35,679 nt of DNA, from NCBI GenBank assembly GCA_945861785.1, contig CAMAWD010000068.1:1-35679 (forward strand). Reading direction: 5' to 3'. A model generated the notes under the pieces. That model was given only the letters and a program-made list of their open reading frames with translations. It searched no databases and had not been told where the DNA came from. Below are positions 31,024 through 35,679 of this stretch, one piece after another. This DNA is from Rhodoferax sp. OV413 (GTDB lineage Bacteria; Pseudomonadota; Gammaproteobacteria; Burkholderiales; Burkholderiaceae_C). The translations under genes and the position numbers were made by a program. Positions within the stretch are counted from its first letter, which is position 1, and each line of letters starts with the position of its first letter.

Positions 31024-31089
31024 GCATGGCCTGGTTGGGCATGCGTTCGGCCATGCCCTTCAACTCGGCCAGGGCGCGACTGGCGGCAA
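31024..31089. repeat. 66-bp exact repeat of fic gene DNA (other copy 35224-35289)
   Basis: Both copies are identical base for base and in the same orientation. The source is the intact fic gene; here it is embedded in an unrelated mosaic. Exact identity suggests a recent event. Confidence 0.9.
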
Positions 31090-31186
31090 CCAGTTGCTCG
31101 ACGCTGGCTTCACCGGTCGGCAGGGGCTGCTGGCAGAAGAAGCAGACATTTCCTTGAAGGAACAGCAGGCGTTCGAGTTGTTTCAT
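31025..31186 (-). pseudogene. Chimera of an HNH endonuclease start and a Fic gene piece
   Basis: On the minus strand the first 34 codons (MKQLERLLFLQGNVCFFC, then QQPLPTGEASVEQLVA) fit the start of a small HNH endonuclease with its first zinc Cys pair CFFC. The frame then continues into ASRALAELKGMAERMPNQAM, which is residues 32-51 of the intact Fic protein at 34304-35377. The joined part is identical in DNA to the fic gene over 66 bp. No HNH catalytic part remains. Confidence 0.7.
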
Positions 31187-31216
31187 GGAGGCTCAAGGAA
31201 GCTGGAGCGAGGACAA

Positions 31217-31249
31217 CTTACCGTGGGATCTGGCAGGTCCAGGATCAGG
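31217..31249. repeat. 33-bp repeat (other copy 35481-35513)
   Basis: CTTACCGTGGGATCTGGCAG and the following 13 bases match 35481-35513 with two differences. On the minus strand both encode LILD-PDPT, perhaps the remains of one gene. No family is recognised. Confidence 0.7.
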
Positions 31250-31344
31250 TTCTGCAGCCTTTGCCTGCAATTGCGCTCGATGGCACTTTGTTCCTGGTGT
31301 CAGCAAAGCCGGAATCAGTTGATGCACGAATCTTCAAGAATCGT

Positions 31345-31381
31345 TGTGATTTTCTTTGATTGGTATAAAATTTTATACAAA
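31345..31381 (+). promoter_or_regulatory. Promoter/operator of the RelE/HigB-like module
   Basis: A perfect 16-bp palindrome GTATAAAATTTTATAC (31363-31378) overlaps a likely -10 (TAAAAT) with TTGTGA 16 bases upstream as -35. The palindrome extends to 31360-31381 with one mismatch. It lies just before the toxin start at 31392 and is a natural binding site for the downstream helix-turn-helix antitoxin. Confidence 0.65.
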
Positions 31382-31391
31382 ATGGGCGTGA

Positions 31392-31742
31392 ATGGACAAC
31401 GACGGAGAAAAGGAGATCCGCTGGGTTGGGTCTGCCTTTGCCGATCTGGTGGCATTCCCGGACGAGCCGCGTCGGGATGCAGGTTTCCAACTGAGCAAGG
31501 TTCAGGCGGGCCTGGAGCCGGAGGACTGGAAACCATTCGAAGTCGTGGGCACCGGCACAAAAGAAATTCGTATCAGGGACAGCAGCGGAATATTCCAGGT
31601 GATGTACGTCGCCAAGTTTGAGGAGGCGGTGTACCTACTGCACTGCTTCCAAAAGAAGACGCAGGCGACCAGCAAGCAGGACAAGGACATTGCGGCGGTG
31701 CGTTATCGCGCTGTGGTCAACGCGAGAAAGGTGAAGAAATGA
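31392..31742 (+). CDS. RelE/HigB-like toxin (phage Gp49-type)
   Basis: A 116-residue protein of the phage-derived Gp49-like/HigB group: DLVAFPDEPRRDAGFQLSKVQ, KEIRIRDSSGIFQVMYVAKFEEAVYLLHCFQKK (pattern residues about 57-90) and a basic C-terminus. Such toxins cleave mRNA at the ribosome. The toxin precedes the antitoxin, as in HigBA. The gene overlaps the antitoxin start as ATGA. Frame and length look complete. A GTG six bases upstream of the ATG is an alternative start. Confidence 0.85.
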   Translation: MDNDGEKEIRWVGSAFADLVAFPDEPRRDAGFQLSKVQAGLEPEDWKPFEVVGTGTKEIRIRDSSGIFQVMYVAKFEEAVYLLHCFQKKTQATSKQDKDIAAVRYRAVVNARKVKK

Positions 31743-32071
31743 CGATCGATGCTGAAATCCGCCATGTAACCAAGCGGGGTAGCAACCTGTTCTTGGAACT
31801 TGGATTTTCGGCCGAGGAAGCCAAACGGCTGCAGGCAGCCTCACGCACGCAGATCAACGACACGCGGCAGCTCAAGGAGCAGTTGATGTCTGAGCTGACC
31901 GAATGGATCGAGCAGCATCACCTGAAGCAGGCTGAGGCGGCTGCGATCTTGATGGTGTCGCGCCCACGCGTGTCCGATGTGGTGAACAAGAAGACGGCCA
32001 AGTTCACGATCGATACGCTGGTCGAGATGCTAAGCAGGATTGGAAAGCCTGTCAGGCTGGCAATCGGTTGA
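31739..32071 (+). CDS. XRE-type helix-turn-helix antitoxin
   Basis: A 110-residue antitoxin. The C-terminal half has the helix-turn-helix HLKQAEAAAILMVSRPRVSDVVNKK (about residues 60-84) and ends SRIGKPVRLAIG. The N-terminal half (ELGFSAEEAKRLQAASR) resembles antitoxins paired with Gp49-like toxins. It should bind the palindrome upstream of the toxin gene and neutralise the toxin. The stop codon touches the repeat that carries copy C of the XRE remnant. Confidence 0.88.
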   Translation: MTIDAEIRHVTKRGSNLFLELGFSAEEAKRLQAASRTQINDTRQLKEQLMSELTEWIEQHHLKQAEAAAILMVSRPRVSDVVNKKTAKFTIDTLVEMLSRIGKPVRLAIG

Positions 32072-32165
32072 CCGCCGGTCAAGGGGCCCCTGGCATCGAC
32101 CCAGGGGAATGGCACTGAAACTGCTGGCCGCGTTCGAAAGGCAAAGTCTCGAAGCGCTGGCATGA
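32071..32165 (+). pseudogene. 3' remnant of an XRE-type antitoxin gene, copy C
   Basis: The last 19 codons (ATG at 32109) read MALKLLAAFERQSL and EALA, then TGA at 32163. The 38 bases before it carry the same nested palindrome as copy B (AGGGGCCCCT). It begins exactly at the end of the intact antitoxin gene. Unlike copies A and B it is followed by the 81-bp element without a tRNA fragment between. Confidence 0.7.
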
Positions 32166-32217
32166 GCGTGAGACTGGCACACAACGCCGCATGTTTGCTC
32201 ACTTTCGGCCTTTGACC

Positions 32218-32298
32218 GTCCAATATTTTTGGCGGATTTCAGCAACTCTGACCAAGTATCCGCGCGGGGTGCCACTCGGTGACTACTGAATATTGGAC
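32218..32298. repeat. 81-bp element with inverted ends, copy C
   Basis: Bounded by GTCCAATA and TATTGGAC like copies A and B, same length. Its right end continues as a palindrome TATTGGAC-CGC-GCCCAAT. About 20 bp further the leftward vapC remnant ends. Confidence 0.75.
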
Positions 32299-32316
32299 CG
32301 CGCCCAATGGAGCGGA

Positions 32317-32679
32317 TCAGAGCATCTTGACCCTTGGCAGTTTGCGCATGCCCCGGTCGAATGTGGCGGTAAAGTCGCACCCCTGCCTGGCATGCTTGGC
32401 GACGATCAGGCAGTCTGAGAATCCGCAGTTACCGTGCCCGAACATGTCGGCCGCCAGAGTGACCGCTTCGCGGTCCTCGAAGGCAAACGCTGTTTCGTTC
32501 AGAAGACTGCGGATTGCCAGCAACTGTTCAGCGTCGTTCTGGTCGAAGGCCGAGCGCAGGGTCCATACCGCTTCCGCCAGGACTACATCGGTCACCAGTA
32601 GTGATCCTGGCGTGCCACCATGCTCTGCCAGCAACGAATCGATGCGCTTGTTTTGCGTCGGCTCGTCGTTGAGCCACAG
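32317..32679 (-). pseudogene. vapC: vapC (PIN-domain toxin) without its N-terminus
   Basis: The frame from 32679 reads LWLNDEPTQNKRIDSLLA, then VTDVVLAEAVWTLRSAF, FEDREAVTLAADMF, GFSDCLIVAKHAR and FDRGMRKLP, a PIN-domain RNase. The first 10-12 residues, with the conserved first Asp of the metal site (DTNV type), are missing, because DNA from the vapB end joins directly at 32680. The later acidic residues are kept. Without the first Asp and a start codon the toxin should be dead. Confidence 0.82.
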
Positions 32680-32881
32680 GCTGCTCGACGGTCAGCGGCG
32701 TCTCGTGCGGCGACTTGAGCAACCCACGGATGCGCCTTGCATCGGGCAAGACCCGCCGAGCCGTGATGGTGTTGTCCTCCAGGATCTGGAAGTCGAGCAT
32801 CGAGCCGGCATCCAGTCCGAGCCGATCGCGAATTTCCTTCGGGAGGGTGATCTGGCCCTTGCTGGTGAGTGTGGCGAACAT
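32528..32881 (-). pseudogene. vapB: vapB (AbrB-type antitoxin) fused out of frame to vapC DNA
   Basis: The first 67 residues form an AbrB/MazE swapped-hairpin DNA-binding domain (MFATLTSKGQITLPKEIRD; GLDAGSMLDFQILED) up to ETPLTVEQ at 32681. The rest, to 32528, is vapC DNA read in the wrong frame. So the DNA-binding part may still be made with a foreign tail of about 50 residues, while the toxin-binding tail is missing. Confidence 0.82.
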
Positions 32882-32958
32882 GGTGAGATCCTTGAGTGCG
32901 AGTCGTCTCCTTACATTCTATCTGCGTAAGGAATCTGGTGTCGATCGTACCGGGCCTG

Positions 32959-33019
32959 GCGGGCATCGCCACGCAGATTGCCGCCACCGAGATGCGCCAG
33001 CGCTATGAGCGCCTCCAAG
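32959..33019. repeat. 61-bp repeat (other copy 35522-35582)
   Basis: 58 of 61 bases match 35522-35582, same orientation. No gene is recognised in either copy. Here it lies between the vapB start and the tumE promoter. Confidence 0.8.
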
Positions 33020-33036
33020 GCTCGGTGGCTACTGGA

Positions 33037-33083
33037 TATTGGACAGCAACTTTTGCCCGAAGGTTATCATCGAATGATATAGT
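33037..33083 (+). promoter_or_regulatory. Promoter and dyad operator of tumE-tumA, after a TATTGGAC junction
   Basis: TATTGGAC (33037-33044) is the right end of the 81-bp element without the rest of it. Then come TTGCCC (33053-33058), a 19-bp spacer with the perfect dyad TATCAT-CGA-ATGATA (33065-33079), and TATAGT (33078-33083). The same layout precedes the tumE remnant near 29930. The dyad is a likely binding site for the antitoxin TumA. Confidence 0.55.
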
Positions 33084-33092
33084 TTAAGGCCT

Positions 33093-33458
33093 ATGAATGG
33101 TCCAGACATCGGCCTCGAAACACTCCTTGATCTGGACGGCAGTATTCTGGAACAAGAAGGCGGCTACTGGTTGAAGATTGAGGCGCGACGGGTCCCGGCG
33201 TCTGAGCATGTGTTGCATGGCATCAGGTACAGCCTGACGCTGCACGACAAGTACGGCACCCGAGTTTTGGGGCACGACAACGCACATGCGGTGAAACCGC
33301 CGAAGAAGTTCAAGTTCGCTGGCCAGCGATTGCCGTACGACCATCGTCACCGGACATCGAGCGACAAAGGCGTGCCTTACGCGTTCGATACGGCACATCG
33401 GCTTTTGGAGGACTTTTTCGCAGAGGTGGATCGTGTAATCAAGGAAGCTAAGCAATGA
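33093..33458 (+). CDS. tumE: TumE-family toxin
   Basis: A 121-residue toxin of the TumE family, known from a Tn4652-type TumE-TumA module. It has the conserved ILEQEGGYWLKIEARRVP, GIRYSLTLHDKYGTRVLG with DNAHAV, and YDHRHR. The molecular target is not settled to my knowledge. It comes before its antitoxin and overlaps it as ATGA. Frame and length look intact. The start has no strong ribosome site, and the mRNA leader is only about ten bases. Confidence 0.8.
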   Translation: MNGPDIGLETLLDLDGSILEQEGGYWLKIEARRVPASEHVLHGIRYSLTLHDKYGTRVLGHDNAHAVKPPKKFKFAGQRLPYDHRHRTSSDKGVPYAFDTAHRLLEDFFAEVDRVIKEAKQ

Positions 33459-33808
33459 AAACCATAGTCATCGGTGTCATGCCCCAAGAGCAAATTCGGG
33501 CTAGAGCTATCTCCATCGCCAAGGGCGAGTACAAGCCCAAGGCGGGTGAGCCCAAGATTTGGTTCACCTCCATGAAGTCGGTGGCCGAAGTGCTGAGCGA
33601 CCAAAATCGCGCTTTGCTGAAGGTGATCCGGGAGACCAATCCTGATTCGATGGCTGTTTTGGCCAAGGCAACGGGACGGCAACCAGGCAATCTGTCGCGC
33701 ACCTTGAAGACGATGTCGCGCTACGGCCTGGTGGACCTCCAGCGTGAGAAATCCCGCGTGCGGCCGGTCGTGACGGCGACCGAGTTCCGAATTCTCGCCG
33801 GCGCTTGA
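33455..33808 (+). CDS. tumA: TumA-family antitoxin (winged-helix, MarR-like)
   Basis: A 117-residue DNA-binding antitoxin. The N-terminus (MKTIVIGVMPQEQIRARA, KPKAGEPKIWFTSM) is typical; the winged helix (SMAVLAKATGRQPGNLSRTL, KTMSRYGLVDL) lies at about residues 67-95. It should repress the operon by binding the dyad upstream. Start overlaps the toxin stop as ATGA. Confidence 0.85.
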   Translation: MKTIVIGVMPQEQIRARAISIAKGEYKPKAGEPKIWFTSMKSVAEVLSDQNRALLKVIRETNPDSMAVLAKATGRQPGNLSRTLKTMSRYGLVDLQREKSRVRPVVTATEFRILAGA

Positions 33809-33870
33809 AGCTGTCAACATCAGAACGTGGAGAATGCGGTGGTGCTGGGTTGCTCTACCCCTACTTGACG

Positions 33871-33952
33871 CCGAATGCCGGGCACGCCTGGCGACGACCA
33901 GGCAGTCGGAGAATCCGCCGTGGAGGTGCTCGAACATGTCGGCCGCCCGCAT
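33871..33952 (-). pseudogene. C-terminal fragment of another vapC (PIN) gene
   Basis: The minus strand reads MRAADMFEHLHGGFSDCLVV and ARRARH, matching the PIN C-terminal helix with its GFSDCLVVA acidic site. The DNA also resembles 32390-32455 of the vapC remnant. Both ends are cut. No antitoxin accompanies it. Confidence 0.65.
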
Positions 33953-33954
33953 CG

Positions 33955-34303
33955 CTACATGACTGGTTGCCGAAGGGCCACCTGGCGTAATTCATTGGCG
34001 ACACGGTGGATGCACTGGACTTCAAGGCGTTCTATGCGCGCTGTGCAGGAGGCAGCGCACGCAAACAGCCGTTTCACTCGGCGAATTTTTGCTCCGCACT
34101 CCGAGGCTTCGGTGACGGCCGTAGAACGTTGCCGGACGATATGGCCCTGGTGCACCCGCTCGGCAGTGAGGATATCGGTGAGGTTCTTATCGGGCGCGCC
34201 ATCTCTTGGGGCGGACATGTTGTGTAAACGAACATGTCGCCACAATACGTTAATAAATGCGTACTATTTTTAACCTATTCAGTCGGGTTGCGGGCGATCA
34301 GGC
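33955..34303. other. Unassigned stretch between vapC remnant and fic
   Basis: A plus-strand frame (34006-34227) reads MDALDFKAFYARCAGG and may be a degraded transposase piece (IS1182-like start), but the match is too weak to claim. The last 80 bases before the fic stop are AT-rich. No terminator is convincing. Confidence 0.35.
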
Positions 34304-35377
34304 TCATCGCGTTAGCAACTCGAACAGCGCCTGGTTGATGAAATACACATCCCGGCCGATCTTCTGACCGGTCAGCACACCCAGCCGCTCCAGCTCGCGC
34401 AGGTACTTCGAACAGGTTTGCCGGGTGCCCATGCCGGCACGCTCCAAGAAGGCAATCTTGCAGTAGGGCTGCCGGAATATCTGCTCGATCAGGTCCTTGC
34501 TGTAGACCCCTGGCGCCTCGCGCTGCACACGCTCGCGCACCGATTCCATCAGCGCCAGGATGTCGGTGATCTGCTGGTGGGTGCGCAATGAGGTCTGTTC
34601 CACCGCGTCCAGCATGTACAGCACCCAGTCGTCCCAAGCCCCGTCTTCGGTCACACGGCGCAGGCCCTCGTAGTAGGCCGCCTTGTGGTCGATGATGTAG
34701 CGCGACAGGTAGAGAACCGGCAGGTTCAACAGCCCACGGTCCACCAGATACAGGATGTTCAGAATCCGCCCCGTGCGCCCGTTGCCATCCGCAAAGGGGT
34801 GGATGGCCTCGAACTGGTAGTGCACCAGTGCCATCTTCACCAGCACGTCCAGGCCATCCTCGGCGTGCATGAAATTTTCCAGCTCGCGCAGCTTGTCGCG
34901 GATGACGCCTTCGCCTTCGGGCGGGGTGTAGATCGTCTCGCCGCGACTGTTGGCGATGCGCGTGCCGGGCACACGGCGCACGTTGAAATCAGTCCGCTTG
35001 ATCAGTTGGGCTACTTCGATGAACAGGCCGGTGGCCAGCGGCCGCTCCTTGATCTGCCTGAAACCATGGTGCAGTGCCTGCCGGTATCGCAGCACCTCCT
35101 TGGCTTCGGCGCTGGCTGGCAATGCTTCGTCCGAAGCCGCCTTGAACAACTCGTCGTTGGTCGTCAGGATGTTCTCAATTTCCGACGATGCCCGCGCTTC
35201 TTGTAGCACCAGGCTGTCGATCAGCATGGCCTGGTTGGGCATGCGTTCGGCCATGCCCTTCAACTCGGCCAGGGCGCGACTGGCGGCAATGGTCTTTTTC
35301 AGGATCGCCTTGCTCTCCAACTCCGTAGTGGGCGGCAGTGGTGGCAAGTCGTTGAATGGGGTGTTGCGGTCGAACAT
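34304..35377 (-). CDS. Fic-family AMP-transferase (class II, with inhibitory helix)
   Basis: A 357-residue Fic protein. The catalytic motif HPFADGNGRTGR is at residues 193-204. The N-terminal inhibitory motif SSEIEN (64-69) fits S/T-x-x-x-E-G/N, so the enzyme is probably held inactive until released. An N-terminal Fic_N domain and a C-terminal winged helix (SKYLRELERLGVLTG) complete it. Fic enzymes transfer AMP or other nucleotides to protein targets. The ATG at 35377 follows GAGG. All motifs are intact, which makes it one of few complete genes in this region. Confidence 0.92.
   Translation of the reverse strand: MFDRNTPFNDLPPLPPTTELESKAILKKTIAASRALAELKGMAERMPNQAMLIDSLVLQEARASSEIENILTTNDELFKAASDEALPASAEAKEVLRYRQALHHGFRQIKERPLATGLFIEVAQLIKRTDFNVRRVPGTRIANSRGETIYTPPEGEGVIRDKLRELENFMHAEDGLDVLVKMALVHYQFEAIHPFADGNGRTGRILNILYLVDRGLLNLPVLYLSRYIIDHKAAYYEGLRRVTEDGAWDDWVLYMLDAVEQTSLRTHQQITDILALMESVRERVQREAPGVYSKDLIEQIFRQPYCKIAFLERAGMGTRQTCSKYLRELERLGVLTGQKIGRDVYFINQALFELLTR
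35224..35289. repeat. 66-bp segment of fic repeated at 31024-31089
   Basis: This is the native position of the repeat, encoding residues about 30-51 of the Fic protein. The other copy is part of an HNH/Fic chimera. Confidence 0.9.
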
Positions 35378-35664
35378 CTCGTTCCTCGTTACGTTCTGCT
35401 GGCAGGCGACAGGGCATCCGGATCATCCGTCGGACATCGGCAGTGTGTAGGTGACCTTGGTATCGTCCACGGTCACATAGCTTATCGTGGGATCTGGCAT
35501 GTCCAGGATCAGGCCATCAGGGCGGGCATCGCCACGAAGATTGCCGCCACCGAGATGCGCCAGCGCGATGAGCGCTTCCAAGACGAGGGAACACGAAGTC
35601 AAGGCCGATGTGCTGTAAGACAAGCTACGAAACCCGGCTCAAATTCGCGTTGGCGTCGGCAGGC
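35378..35664. other. Region upstream of fic with two repeat copies
   Basis: It holds the 33-bp repeat (35481-35513) and the 61-bp repeat (35522-35582). A minus-strand frame of 66 codons (35623-35423) spans both but fits no known family. The 14-mer GGCTCAAATTCGCG near 35636 also occurs at 1923-1936. No intact gene is supported; the fic promoter should lie near 35378-35450 on the minus strand. Confidence 0.5.
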
Positions 35665-35679
35665 ATGGCACTGACGCTG
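35665..35679 (+). pseudogene. Possible XRE-antitoxin 3' remnant, copy D, cut by window edge
   Basis: The last 15 bases read MALTL after GGC, as in GMALKLL of copies A-C. The DNA GGCATGGCACTG is shared with copy B. The rest lies outside the window, so this is only a hint that another repeat unit begins here. Confidence 0.4.

Noticed and set aside
1420-33044. CRISPR array or integron attC array
   Set aside because: Repeats are few, far apart and long, with genes between; no cas genes, no integron integrase and no recognisable attC core sites were seen.
34006-34227. Small gene with transposase-like start
   Set aside because: The likeness to IS1182-type transposases is too weak and short to name it; kept as unassigned stretch.

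Overview
The window looks like part of an accessory region, on a plasmid or a chromosomal island, of a GC-rich betaproteobacterium, most likely Burkholderiales. The hints are a Bug-type tricarboxylate-transporter binding protein, codon use rich in G and C at third positions, an IclR and a LysR regulator guarding catabolic operons, and a GcdH-like dehydrogenase of the type common in that order. No rRNA, complete tRNA, CRISPR array, integrase or replication origin is visible.

Left edge (1-2950): the right end of an IS6-family insertion sequence has cut off an AbiE toxin after nine codons and left its antitoxin AbiEi behind. Next come the 3' end of an XRE-type antitoxin gene, the 3' half of a tRNA-Asn gene with its terminator, an 81-bp element with inverted ends, a GNAT toxin behind a shortened DUF1778 antitoxin, and the front half of an HI0074-type gene.

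Catabolic block (about 2950-29350): three gene clusters with two regulators. (1) A leftward operon at 2957-8630 (Bug binding protein, amidohydrolase-2, acyl-CoA ligase, acyl-CoA dehydrogenase, alpha/beta hydrolase) faces away from an IclR regulator. (2) A rightward operon at 10462-14896 carries an isochorismatase-fold amidase with an internal deletion, a KRCGH-type C-C lyase, LeuC/LeuD-like hydratase subunits and an Asp/Glu-racemase-fold protein. (3) A long leftward operon at 14901-28235 lies downstream of a LysR regulator and encodes a broken enoyl-CoA hydratase, a thiolase-like/DUF35 pair (possible retro-aldolase), a GcdH-like dehydrogenase, an ADP-forming-type acyl-CoA synthetase, an ABC importer with two different permeases, an MDR oxidoreductase, MmgE/PrpD, NIPSNAP and an FAD oxidoreductase. 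Together they suggest uptake and CoA-dependent breakdown of a small branched or amide-bearing acid, with hydration of a maleate-type intermediate followed by C-C cleavage. The substrate cannot be read from the sequence. A scar of putA and IS91-type fragments sits between clusters 1 and 2.

Right edge (29500-35679): a graveyard of toxin-antitoxin modules joined at recurring repeats. It holds a second tRNA-Asn fragment, two more 81-bp elements, a truncated tumE, a zeta toxin with a nonsense codon, a mosaic of HNH, Fic and other fragments, an intact RelE/HigB-like pair, a vapBC with a deletion across the gene junction, an intact tumE-tumA pair, a vapC remnant and an intact Fic gene. The same 3' end of an XRE antitoxin gene appears four times.

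Two themes are most worth following: modules are joined repeatedly at the same short sequences, and many genes carry short internal deletions that keep conserved blocks.
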